This document shows positions 7,203 to 15,273 of a stretch of 64,000 bases of DNA, one piece after another. Source of the DNA: CACIAM-69d sp001698445. Its GTDB lineage: Bacteria > Cyanobacteriota > Cyanobacteriia > CACIAM-69d. Both the position numbers and the translations under genes were made by a program. Numbering within the stretch: position 1 is the stretch's first letter; each line of letters opens with the position of its first letter. The notes beneath the pieces are model-generated. The model was given only the letters and a program-made list of their open reading frames with translations. It did not search any database and was not told the DNA's origin. The DNA lies in contig NZ_JAZAQF010000012.1 in NCBI RefSeq assembly GCF_043235035.1, forward strand, positions 1-64,000, given 5' to 3'.

Positions 7203-9293
7203 ATGCCCGCCCCCGCTGACTTGGCCCGCCGCGCTGACCAACTGCGCCAAAAACTCCAGGAAGCCAGCTACGCCTACTACGTGCTGGACAATCCCGTGAT
7301 GGAAGACGCGGTGTACGATCGCCTCTACCGAGAACTGGAGCAACTGGAAACCGCATATCCCGAGCTGGTTTCGCCCGACAGCCCCACCCAGCGCGTGGGC
7401 GATCGCCCGGCGGAGCGGTTCCAAACGGTGCAACACGCGATCGCCCTCTACAGCTTGGAAAATGCCTTTGATTTGGCGGAGTTGCGAGCTTGGGAAGATC
7501 GCTGGCAAAAGGTGGCCGGAACCGGGGAGCGATCGCCCGTTCTGGAGGAATTGCCCCTGTTTCAGGCGGCGAACCCGGCTCGCTATGTGTGTGAACTAAA
7601 AATCGATGGCTCGGCGATCGCCCTCACCTATGAAGAGGGGCTGCTGGTGCGCGGGGCGACGCGGGGCGATGGGATTGCGGGCGAGGAGATTACCCAAAAT
7701 ATCAAGACGATTCGATCGATCCCGTTGCGGTTGAATACGGCCAATCCGCCGGCCCGGTTGGAGATTCGCGGGGAAGCATTTTTGCCCCTCAGCAGTTTTG
7801 AGCAGATCAATCGCGATCGGGCGGCGGCGGGCGAGGCCCTGTTTGCGAATCCTCGGAATGCGGCAGCGGGAACCTTGCGCCAACTGGATTCGCGAATTGT
7901 GGCGGAACGGAAGCTGGACTTTTTTGCCTACACGCTCCAATGGCCGGAGGAGCTGGACTGGCCCGATCGCCCCCGCAGCCATTGGGAGTCGCTGGAACAG
8001 TTGGCAGCTTGGGGCTTTCGGGTGAATCCGAACCGCGATCGCTGTGCTGACCTGGCGGCCGTTTGGGACTATTGCCAACGGTGGGATCAAGCGCGGCACG
8101 ACTTGCCCTACATGACCGATGGGGCGGTGATTAAGCTCGATGATTTGGCCCTGCAAACGGCGGTGGGTTTCACCAACAAGTTTCCGCGCTGGGCGATCGC
8201 CTACAAATACCCGGCGGAGGAAGCGCCTTCGCGGTTGCTGTCGGTGACGTTCCAGGTGGGGCGCACGGGGGCGATTACCCCGGTGGCGGAACTGGAGCCG
8301 GTGCAGTTGGCGGGAACCACCGTGGCGCGGGCGACGCTGCACAACCGCGATCGACTGCTGGAGTTGGATTTGCACCTGGGCGACACGGTGGTGATTCGCA
8401 AGGCGGGGGAAATTATTCCCGAGGTGTTGCGGGTGTTGCCGGAGCTGCGGCCCGACGGCGCGACGCGGGTGCAAATGCCCAGCCATTGCCCGGCCTGTGG
8501 TGAGGCGGTGGTGCAGCCAGCCGATGAGGCCGTGACGCGCTGCATTAATACCTCTTGTCCGGCGATCGTTCGGGGCAGCCTGCGCCATTGGGCTAGCCGT
8601 GATGCGTTGGATATTGATGGGCTGGGGGAAAAGTTGGTGGAGCAATTGAGCGAGGCGGGCTTGGTCAAGTCCGTGGCGGATTTGTACGGGCTGACGATCG
8701 CGCCGTTGTTGACCCTGGAGCGGATGGGGCAAAAGTCGGCGGAGAAGTTGGTGAGCGCGATCGCCCGATCAACCGGCCAGCCCTGGGCGCGGGTGCTGTA
8801 TGGACTGGGGATTCGGCATATCGGATCGAGCAATGCCAAGCTGCTGGCGGCCCAGTTTCGATCGGTTGAGGCCCTGGCCGCGGCCACCGAAGAGGAGTTA
8901 ACGGTAGTGAACGGGATTGGACTAGAAATTGCCAAGTCGATTCGGGAATGGTTTGGCTCGGCGGCCAATCGATCGCTGGTCGATCGGCTGCGATCGGCGG
9001 GGTTGTCCTTGGTAGCATCCGACCCGGATCCGGATCAGGCGATCGCCCAGCCAACCAACGCAACCATCAGCGGCAAGACTTTTGTGCTGACCGGAACTCT
9101 CCCCACCCTGACTCGTCCAGAAACTAAGGCGCTAATCGAGCGATCGGGCGGCAAGGTCACCGGCTCCGTCAGCAAAAAAACCGATTACGTGGTGGTGGGC
9201 GAGGAGGCCGGCTCCAAACTAGACAAAGCGAGATCGCTCGGATTGGTCTGTATTTCAGAAGCTGAGTTGCTAGAATTGCTGGCAACGGCTTAG
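7203..9293 (+). CDS. ligA: NAD+-dependent DNA ligase LigA
   Basis: A 696-residue ligase that seals nicks in replication and repair using NAD+. Domains in order: Ia region with YYVLDNPVMEDAVYDRLYRELE (residues 25-47), adenylation domain with the nucleophilic Lys133 in ELKIDGSAIAL, the OB region with FQVGRTGAITPVAELEPV, a four-Cys zinc finger (CPACGEAVV...CINTSCPA), the HhH repeats, and a C-terminal BRCT domain (about 620-696) with GKTFVLTGTLPTLTR. Length and architecture are standard. The ATG at 7203 fits the family start. The gene is GC-rich with many CGATCG sites, unlike the R-M genes to its left, so the island boundary lies near 7030-7200. Confidence 0.98.
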   Translation: MPAPADLARRADQLRQKLQEASYAYYVLDNPVMEDAVYDRLYRELEQLETAYPELVSPDSPTQRVGDRPAERFQTVQHAIALYSLENAFDLAELRAWEDRWQKVAGTGERSPVLEELPLFQAANPARYVCELKIDGSAIALTYEEGLLVRGATRGDGIAGEEITQNIKTIRSIPLRLNTANPPARLEIRGEAFLPLSSFEQINRDRAAAGEALFANPRNAAAGTLRQLDSRIVAERKLDFFAYTLQWPEELDWPDRPRSHWESLEQLAAWGFRVNPNRDRCADLAAVWDYCQRWDQARHDLPYMTDGAVIKLDDLALQTAVGFTNKFPRWAIAYKYPAEEAPSRLLSVTFQVGRTGAITPVAELEPVQLAGTTVARATLHNRDRLLELDLHLGDTVVIRKAGEIIPEVLRVLPELRPDGATRVQMPSHCPACGEAVVQPADEAVTRCINTSCPAIVRGSLRHWASRDALDIDGLGEKLVEQLSEAGLVKSVADLYGLTIAPLLTLERMGQKSAEKLVSAIARSTGQPWARVLYGLGIRHIGSSNAKLLAAQFRSVEALAAATEEELTVVNGIGLEIAKSIREWFGSAANRSLVDRLRSAGLSLVASDPDPDQAIAQPTNATISGKTFVLTGTLPTLTRPETKALIERSGGKVTGSVSKKTDYVVVGEEAGSKLDKARSLGLVCISEAELLELLATA

Positions 9294-9345
9294 TCCAACA
9301 TTTCAAGCTTTAACTACCCCAGACCACCGCACCAGACGCGCCAGA

Positions 9346-9365
9346 CAAGGGGCTTAAGCCCCTTG
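9346..9365. repeat. Perfect 20-bp palindrome
   Basis: CAAGGGGCTTAAGCCCCTTG is its own reverse complement. The same sequence, with one C/T change per arm, occurs at 45440-45459, and a damaged form is the core of the miniature element at 10307-10641 and 30159-30307. It lies about 50 bp after ligA and 70 bp before the chosen start of the DUF4230 gene. Confidence 0.8.
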
Positions 9366-9434
9366 CCCCCGGCGATTGCTGTGGCCCCTGGCTCCCCAAA
9401 CGTCTTCGTCCGATTCTCTCTCCAGGCTTTGTTT

Positions 9435-10310
9435 ATGAAGGTCGATCAACGTCCCCCCAGCGCTCAGCCCACCCAAGCTCCCCAGCCGATCGCCCCGTCG
9501 CGGCAACCGGGGTTATGGCGGCAACTCAGCAATAATTTCGCCCTGATGGCGACCGGGGGACTGGTGGCGATCGTGGCCACGTCGGCGGCGGGGATTGGCA
9601 ACTGGGGCAAGGGGATTAGCGACTTTGTGGCGGCTCCCTTCAACACACCGCAGCCACCGGCCAAGGCCGATGTGCGATCGCTGACGATCGACCAAATTCG
9701 CGGGGCCAGCGAACTGACGACCACGGTGTTTTCGATGGAGGCGATCGTCCCAGCCCAGCGCGATCGGGTGTTGGGGCAATTCGTCGTCGGCTCCACCAAG
9801 CTGCTCTACATCGCCTACGGGGAAATCAGCGCCGGGATTGACTTCAGCAAGCTCAAGGCCGAGGACGTGCGCCAAGGAACTGACGGTAAGCTGGAAATTC
9901 GGTTGCCGGCCCCAGAAATCCTGAATCGCAAAATCGATGTGGGTCGATCGCGGGTTTATGACTACGATCGGGGCTTTTTGGGTCTCGGCCCCGACTCGGG
10001 CCCCGAACTGATGGCCCGGGCCCAAGAGGCAGCGCTCGATCGGGTCACGGAATCCGCCTGCCAACGGGGCTTGCTCAATGAAGCCAACAAACGCGCCGTG
10101 ATGGTGGTTAGCCAAATGTTGGCCCCGACCCAAGCGGGCTTGCCCAAGGGAGCCAAGCCAGTGACGATCATTCCCCAGGAGCCGGATCCCGCCGCCTGCC
10201 CGATCGCCAAACCCATTAACCCACCGGCGATCAACCCACCGGCGACCAATCCCCCGGCCACCGACCCCAACGGGGCCGCCGACCAGCCCGCCGCTCCGGC
10301 CCAATCCTAG
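9435..10310 (+). CDS. DUF4230 domain protein, membrane-anchored
   Basis: About 291 residues from the ATG at 9435; the open frame reaches a TTG at 9363 but enters the palindromic repeat. A Pro-rich N-terminus is followed by one hydrophobic segment (about residues 37-57, FALMATGGLVAIVATSAAG) that should anchor the protein. The bulk (about 85-245) resembles DUF4230: ELTTTVFSMEAIVP, then LYIAYGEISAGIDFSKL, and a region rich in conserved Arg/Asp pairs. The C-terminus contains a 15-bp coding repeat giving INPPATNPPATDPN. The TAG stop at 10308-10310 lies inside the CTAG that bounds the miniature element. Biochemical role unknown. Confidence 0.8.
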   Translation: MKVDQRPPSAQPTQAPQPIAPSRQPGLWRQLSNNFALMATGGLVAIVATSAAGIGNWGKGISDFVAAPFNTPQPPAKADVRSLTIDQIRGASELTTTVFSMEAIVPAQRDRVLGQFVVGSTKLLYIAYGEISAGIDFSKLKAEDVRQGTDGKLEIRLPAPEILNRKIDVGRSRVYDYDRGFLGLGPDSGPELMARAQEAALDRVTESACQRGLLNEANKRAVMVVSQMLAPTQAGLPKGAKPVTIIPQEPDPAACPIAKPINPPAINPPATNPPATDPNGAADQPAAPAQS

Positions 10311-10641
10311 TAGCGCGACAAGCTTGTTCTAGGCAATCAATTCGACTGTTCCTGTTACCTGATCGTTAGGCAGCAAGGGGCTTAGGGCGTGTCGTCAAAT
10401 TTCCTGAAACCCTGATGACCTCGTTCTTTAAACCAATCAGTCGTAGGGGCGGGGTTTCCCCGCCCAGTTCCCGTGATCCTTGGGTATTCCCAGGGGTGGA
10501 CAGGGTTGTGGCGATCGCCCGGGTTAGGGTTGGGAGACCCAACCCCTACGGCGATGGAAATGACGACAGGCCCTAATCCCCTTGTTTCTGTAACTGACTC
10601 CGCAACTTTGACCCACCGAATTAAGCCTGTCGCACTACTAG
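10307..10641. mobile_element. CTAG-bounded MITE, copy 1, interrupted by a second element
   Basis: The ends CTAGTAGCGCGACAAGCTTG (left) and the reverse complement of GCCTGTCGCACTACTAG (right) form terminal inverted repeats, flanked by or ending in CTAG. Removing the insert at 10385-10573 and one TA leaves about 144 bp that aligns along its length with the copy at 30159-30307; both share GATCGTTAGGCAGCAAG, ACTTTGACCCA and AATTAAG. It has no coding capacity, so it would need a transposase in trans. CTAG could be a target duplication, as in some IS5 relatives, or part of the repeat. Confidence 0.75.
10385..10573. mobile_element. Inner MITE-like element inserted at TA
   Basis: A 189-bp insert bounded by GGGCGTGTCGTCAAATTT and the reverse complement of AAATGACGACAGGCCC, flanked on both sides by TA (10383-10384 and 10574-10575). 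It splits the CTTAA centre of the host element's palindrome. Inside are two further hairpins, GGGCGGGG/CCCCGCCC (10446-10465) and GGGTTGGG/CCCAACCC (10527-10545), with a HIP1 site between. TA duplication suits IS630/Tc1-type or some IS5-type transposases; none is encoded in the window. Confidence 0.75.
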
Positions 10642-10669
10642 GGGAAGTCTGATTGGAAGAACAAGCGAT

Positions 10670-12190
10670 CTACAAAATTTGGAGGGATTTTAGCCAGGGA
10701 CCAGTTTGGGATTGAAATTGCTCCCAAGAGGTTTTCAGAAGCTGCAAATTTTCTGCATCATTCTCAACGGTTTCACCGTTTTTCTGCAGCTTTAGCCCCA
10801 TTCGTTTGTAGGTTTCAAAGGCTAATTCGGGGCCCGGTGTTTTGCGCCACATGGACTCTAAAAACAACAGAATTGTTTGATCAACCGCAATGCCACTGCC
10901 AACCAGCGGCGCGGCCAATAGTTGAATTTTGTTTTCCGTGAGGGCGCGCCGAGCAATCGCCCGGTTGAACCGATGACAGGTTTCGCGGGTCGCTTTAACG
11001 GCAGCTTGGGGAACCACGGGCATCGCCCACCCCCCATCCACCGCGATCGCCAAGGAAAGGTGCAAGTCGCGCCAAGCCAGTTGGGGTAATTGTTGAGCCA
11101 GCTCGGCCATGGTGTGGGGGCGATCGCTCAAGCCAGCAATGATGGTTTTGAAGGGTTCCGCATCCAGATGCACCGTTGCCACCGGGCAGGGATATTCCTT
11201 GGGGATTTGGGACGATCGCAGCGTGAGGGCGAAGGTTTGCTGATCCAAGCGATCGCGCTGGGCCAAAGAGGCAAGGGGCACGGTTCCGCGCCCAAAAATA
11301 TCCCGTCGAAATGATTGGTTGGTATAAACGTCCCGCAAGGTTTCCCGCAGCACGGGATCCTCAATGGTTTGTAGGGTTTGCAACTGGTTAGGCTGCAATC
11401 GAAAGTGCTCCATTTGGTCACCCAAGTGGGCCGAAACCAAAAAGCTCGCCTTGGCCTCATCCAGCAGTTCCACCACTTCTCGATGGAACAATGGCATGAA
11501 GTGGCGATTGCAATATTCATGCACCAAGTAGTTACGAGACATGGTGGAAATTTGCTGGAGCCGATCGAGCGCGGCTGGCTGAGATTTGAAATAAATGGCC
11601 TCCTGTTCAGCAATAGCTTTGGCAAAATTCAGAGCCAGATCAAATCGTTTGGTAATGGGGCCCGATTGGGAGAGCACCTGCGCTTGAATTAGCTCTCGCA
11701 TTCCCAAAAATGCAGACCAACCGGGCATGGCGTTGTAGCTGAGATAAACAACGCCACCAACTTTTAGTTTTTTGCGAATAAAGTTAACGATTTGCTGTCG
11801 GTTTTCGGGCGAAATCCAAGAAAAAACGCCATGGAGCGTGATGAAATCAAAGTCCGGCAACTCTGCCCGATCGGCAAAATCCTGGAAAGAGTCATCAAAA
11901 AAATGGATGTTTTTGAGGCCAATTTCGCGGGCTAAGGTTTGGGCATGAACAATGTGGCTGGGGTTGAAATCTGTGGCATAAAAATCCCCTTGCGGATTGG
12001 CAGCCGCCAGCAAATTGGTGGTGTTGCCCTGTCCACAGCCCAATTCGCAGTAGGTGAAGGCGCGATCGAGCGGGGGAGCCTGAAGCCCCTTACACAACAA
12101 CACATAATTGAGGTGTGTGGGGGCTAGTTCCCGATAAAACCCATGGGTGTAATCCACTTCGGCCACATAGCCCTCTGTCCAACTTTGCAT
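10670..12190 (-). CDS. SAM-dependent methyltransferase with regulatory domain
   Basis: A 506-residue protein. Residues about 40-175 form a class I methyltransferase fold: TYCELGCGQGNTTNLLAAANP is the SAM-binding motif I, followed by ATDFNPSHIVHAQ and the motif IV-like DFITLHGVFSWIS. The middle part (about 210-300, YLVHEYCNRHFMPLFHREVVELLDEA) matches the MethyTransf_Reg type domain that follows the catalytic core in this family, and the C-terminal 200 residues resemble its usual tail. The substrate is unknown; relatives are annotated only as methyltransferases. It converges on the DUF4230 gene with the nested MITE between them. Confidence 0.85.
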   Translation of the reverse strand: MQSWTEGYVAEVDYTHGFYRELAPTHLNYVLLCKGLQAPPLDRAFTYCELGCGQGNTTNLLAAANPQGDFYATDFNPSHIVHAQTLAREIGLKNIHFFDDSFQDFADRAELPDFDFITLHGVFSWISPENRQQIVNFIRKKLKVGGVVYLSYNAMPGWSAFLGMRELIQAQVLSQSGPITKRFDLALNFAKAIAEQEAIYFKSQPAALDRLQQISTMSRNYLVHEYCNRHFMPLFHREVVELLDEAKASFLVSAHLGDQMEHFRLQPNQLQTLQTIEDPVLRETLRDVYTNQSFRRDIFGRGTVPLASLAQRDRLDQQTFALTLRSSQIPKEYPCPVATVHLDAEPFKTIIAGLSDRPHTMAELAQQLPQLAWRDLHLSLAIAVDGGWAMPVVPQAAVKATRETCHRFNRAIARRALTENKIQLLAAPLVGSGIAVDQTILLFLESMWRKTPGPELAFETYKRMGLKLQKNGETVENDAENLQLLKTSWEQFQSQTGPWLKSLQIL

Positions 12191-12341
12191 AGTCGCCTAC
12201 TTCATCCGCACAGTAATCAACAGCGATCGGGGGACGGCTTCCCAACAGTTGGGTTGCGGGGCCCACTTCCTATCCCTGGCCATCCTCAAAGCAGCCCGCA
12301 ATTCCGGACAATTACACCGGTTACGAACGGTTCGATCGCCC

Positions 12342-12419
12342 AGTGATCTCAACTAGTGATTTCGACTAGTGATTTCGACTAGTAATCCCAACCAGCGATC
12401 TCAACCAGTGATCCCAACT
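12342..12419. repeat. 13-bp tandem repeat, 6 units
   Basis: Six units of consensus AGTGATYTCAACT, with scattered C/T, G/A and T/C changes, run head to tail without spacers; a partial seventh follows. The array abuts the conserved CACCAGGGCGATCG region less than 120 bp from the GAF gene 3' end. No coding frame is supported. Confidence 0.9.
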
Positions 12420-12457
12420 AATAATCCACCGGGCAAATCTTCGACCGTCCTGAATTC

Positions 12458-12502
12458 ATCACCGCGTCATTAATCACCGCGTCATTAATCACCACGTCAT
12501 CA
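12458..12502. repeat. 15-bp tandem repeat, 3 units
   Basis: Three units of ATCACCGCGTCATTA; the third has two changes. It lies 20 bp from the 3' end of the GAF gene and is unrelated in sequence to the 13-bp array beside it. Confidence 0.9.
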
Positions 12503-12522
12503 CCAGGGCGATCGACCTGAAG

Positions 12523-14754
12523 TTAGCGATCGGGTTCTGGCGGCAACACGGCCACCCGCATAAACCGCAACCCATTGGCCCCCTGGAGCGATTCCACCTC
12601 GCCGCTCTCGCGCTTGGAGCCAATCATGCCCTCGCGTTCCAAGTAGCGCAAATATTCCTGATATTCGTGGCCCTCGTCCTCCGTGGCATAGACCACCGTG
12701 AGGCAGCCGGGCTGGGTAATTCGTTCTCCTGTGATGGCATCGCGGGCCTTGTCGATCCGCTTTTTGACAATTTCATAGCGCGTGTCGCGGGTTCCTCGCA
12801 CGTCAAACAGCTTCTCAGTGTTTTCATCATGCAGAATATCCACCGTGGAACCCTGCACCAGCACAAGATGCGTCAAGCGTAATTGGTCACTAAGGGTGCG
12901 CTCAATTTCAAAGCCCATCTGCGCACAGGCACAGACGGCCCGCAGTTGCTCGTAGCGCAGGCTGCGAAGGTGGAAGCTGGTGAAGTCGGGATAGATGGAG
13001 CTACCGGCATAGATCATGTGATCAATGCCGTCGGTGGATTCAATGTCGCAGTAGTGGGGGGCGATCGACTGCATTTTGCTTTGGCAGCGATCCCAGGTTT
13101 CCCGCATCCGCCGATTAATTTCACTCACCAAGTGGTCATATTCAGCGCGGGCTTCGTAGACGGCCCCGTGGGGATTGTCGCAAGCTTGGCGATAGGCGGT
13201 GACGGCGGCGGCGGTGGCTGGATCCAATCCGGCCAGATAGTCCAGGTCGTCTTCAATGTTTTCCCGCAGGTATTGGGCCCCGCGCACTTCCGCTTCCACG
13301 GTCACGCCGCCTTCAAGGTTGTGGATATATTCCTGCAAGTCCAAGCGCAGTTGCCGTAACAGGGGCAGGTCTTTGGCCGCACAGGCACAATCAAGAATGG
13401 CCAGGGCTTGGCGAAACTGGGACAGCAAATCCGTTTGAATGGCTCGATCGCGCGCAAGGGATGAACCGCGAATGTCGGAGATGCCATAGAGCGGATAAAC
13501 ATTTTCAAAGGCGATCGGCTGGGGTGGCAGGCCCCAGCTGCGTCGCTCTGCCTCCTGCAAAAATTTCCATTCCACGGCCGGGTGGATGTTGCTGAAGTGG
13601 GACTGGCCGGCCTGGCGCAAGGCCACGGCTAAGGAAGGTTGCAGCAGTTCCGCTCGATTGATGTCCAATAGGTCAAAGTTATCGGGCAGACGACTGGCCA
13701 CCCCCACTAACCCCATCAACAAGGGGGGACGATCGCCCGCCTTATCCCGCAGCAACAGGGGAATCAACAGCAGAGATCGGGCCCCACGATCACGCAAATC
13801 CTGTTCTAGGGGGGTGACGGCCTGGGTGGCCAAATCCCGAACGATCGTCACCCGCTCCAACTGCATGGCCGCCAAACAGGGTGATTCGCGCAAATCCCCC
13901 AGGTCATAGCCCCGGACGGTGCGCAGCCGCGCCTCATTCCCCAGGGTTAATTGCAGCCGATCGCCATCGGTACGCAACACAAAGGTGGCATCACCGGAAA
14001 AGAGCGATCGCATGGATTGCCCCACCTCCCGGAATTTCTCCGGCTGCAAGATGGAATGGCCATTCAGCAACAGGCGACCCAACCGGCGTAATTGCTCCCG
14101 CGCGGTCACGTCCCACCCTTCCAACAACAGTTGCCCCTTGAACTGGCACCATTCCAACTGAAACGCGCTTTCAAAGGAGGGCAGGGAAGTGGAGGCTTCC
14201 ATGAGGGTTTGCACATCGGGGGCGATCGACTCGAACACCAAGGCCCCCGGCCGCATCCACAATTCCAACCAGCGATCGGCCACTTGCACCAACTTCGGCG
14301 CATTCAGCAACCGCCGAATTCGGCTGTCCTTGGGGTGGCGATCGAGCAACAGACGGTAGGCCACCTGTCGCCGCAGCCAATCGCGCAAGACTTCGGCCTC
14401 TAATCCTGGCAACAAATCCGCGAGCGATCGGCCAACGGCCACCAAACCCCGCACCGACTCTTGACGACCGGCCAGCTTCACCGCCTGACAAAACGCCGCA
14501 TTGGCCATGTCCACTTCAAAGCTGTCTGGCTGCACCACCGCAAGCAACACTTGGCTATGGGTCACAACATCCACCATCGTTTCGCTGGCAGTCGATAACA
14601 GGCGCTCAATGGGGGAATTTTGATCAATGGCGGCAGCAGCATCGGCCGTGGTGCTGTCTAAGTCCGCAGGGGGTTGCACTTCGATCGGCAGAATAGATTG
14701 GCCCGCCTCAAGGATTCTGAGGGTGGTTGCTGAAGGGGTACTGGATTCTGACAT
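12523..14754 (-). CDS. GAF-domain protein (cyanobacterial, function unknown)
   Basis: A 743-residue soluble protein. The middle (about residues 240-385) reads as a GAF domain: GQSMRSLFSGDATFVLRTDG, then TVRGYDLGDLRESPCLAAM and RSLLLIPLLL. The N-terminal 230 residues look like a degenerate PAS-like region (LLAVVQPDSFEVDMANAAFCQAV). The C-terminal 330 residues carry CDIESTDGIDHMIYAGSSIYP and a segment with VYATEDEGHEYQEYLRYLER, conserved as I recall it in cyanobacterial GAF proteins with no named domain. There are no HisKA/HATPase motifs, no GGDEF or EAL, so it is probably a sensor or scaffold rather than an enzyme. It starts about 90 bp upstream of the 48-bp repeat region. Confidence 0.75.
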   Translation of the reverse strand: MSESSTPSATTLRILEAGQSILPIEVQPPADLDSTTADAAAAIDQNSPIERLLSTASETMVDVVTHSQVLLAVVQPDSFEVDMANAAFCQAVKLAGRQESVRGLVAVGRSLADLLPGLEAEVLRDWLRRQVAYRLLLDRHPKDSRIRRLLNAPKLVQVADRWLELWMRPGALVFESIAPDVQTLMEASTSLPSFESAFQLEWCQFKGQLLLEGWDVTAREQLRRLGRLLLNGHSILQPEKFREVGQSMRSLFSGDATFVLRTDGDRLQLTLGNEARLRTVRGYDLGDLRESPCLAAMQLERVTIVRDLATQAVTPLEQDLRDRGARSLLLIPLLLRDKAGDRPPLLMGLVGVASRLPDNFDLLDINRAELLQPSLAVALRQAGQSHFSNIHPAVEWKFLQEAERRSWGLPPQPIAFENVYPLYGISDIRGSSLARDRAIQTDLLSQFRQALAILDCACAAKDLPLLRQLRLDLQEYIHNLEGGVTVEAEVRGAQYLRENIEDDLDYLAGLDPATAAAVTAYRQACDNPHGAVYEARAEYDHLVSEINRRMRETWDRCQSKMQSIAPHYCDIESTDGIDHMIYAGSSIYPDFTSFHLRSLRYEQLRAVCACAQMGFEIERTLSDQLRLTHLVLVQGSTVDILHDENTEKLFDVRGTRDTRYEIVKKRIDKARDAITGERITQPGCLTVVYATEDEGHEYQEYLRYLEREGMIGSKRESGEVESLQGANGLRFMRVAVLPPEPDR

Positions 14755-15273
14755 TTTCCCTAACTCTCCGAAACATCCCCGACAAGTAAACGGTTTTGAA
14801 AGACTGGGTTAAGGACGGCCAAGACCGAATCAACTGAATCAATGGAACCAACAGGACTGATCAACATGCTGGGGCAAGGGGCGCTGCTGTGGAAATCAGG
14901 CCCGCGCTCGCCCATTGGCCAAGAACGTTGCCTCAGTCGCCGGATTGACGGATGCCGGATGATGAATCGCCGATCGCGGATGGCTAATCATGAGTCGCCC
15001 ATCTCAATCACCAATCGCCGATCGCGGGTGGCTAATCATGAGTCGCCCATCTCAATCACCAATTGCCGATCGCCAACTCATCCATGAACCGTGATTTAAC
15101 CCATGTGATGCACCAACCCTGATTGCGCAAGCCCGATGCTGATCATCAAATCAGCAATCAGCCCAACAGACTTGCTTCGGCCCAAGAAAAGATTCCTGGC
15201 GATTTGATCCTAGCTTTCAGGGTTCTGGACTGGGGAGTCTTTTCTTGAGTTTTGATGAGTTTTGCGATCGCCC
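14755..15273. other. Intergenic region with 48-bp tandem repeat
   Basis: The 519 bp between the GAF gene start and the histidine kinase stop contain the 48-bp array at 14968-15077. A plus-strand frame of about 80 codons crosses the repeat, but it consists mainly of repeat translation and has no sign of a real gene. The part next to the kinase stop has an imperfect AAAAGA/TCTTTTC pairing around GGGGAGTC. Confidence 0.55.
14968..15077. repeat. 48-bp tandem repeat, about 2.3 units
   Basis: Units at 14968-15015 and 15016-15063 are nearly identical (one A/G difference noted) and begin CGCCGATCGCGG; a partial third begins at 15064 with TGCCGATCGC. Each unit contains CGATCGCG, GGCTAATCATGAGTCGCC and ATCTCAATCACC. 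There are no spacers, so it is not a CRISPR. Confidence 0.9.

Larger units (their letters stand above)
12191..12522. other. Intergenic region with two tandem-repeat arrays
   Basis: The 332 bp between the regulated methyltransferase and the GAF protein hold a 13-bp array (12342-12419) and a 15-bp array (12458-12502), annotated separately. I see no credible gene. It is upstream of the methyltransferase start (12190) and downstream of the GAF gene stop. Confidence 0.6.

Noticed and set aside
7596..8732. 378-codon open frame opposite ligA
   Set aside because: Shadow of a GC-rich gene; composition is skewed to His, Arg, Gln and Pro and has no domain.
9513..10304. 263-codon frame opposite the DUF4230 gene
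   Set aside because: Gly/Arg-rich shadow; the plus strand shows a membrane anchor and family motifs.
12342..12502. Tandem repeats as a CRISPR array
   Set aside because: Units are contiguous with no spacers, too short (13-15 bp), and no cas genes are nearby.
14968..15077. 48-bp repeat as CRISPR or coding repeat
   Set aside because: Two and a third direct copies without spacers; the 81-codon frame through it is only repeat translation.
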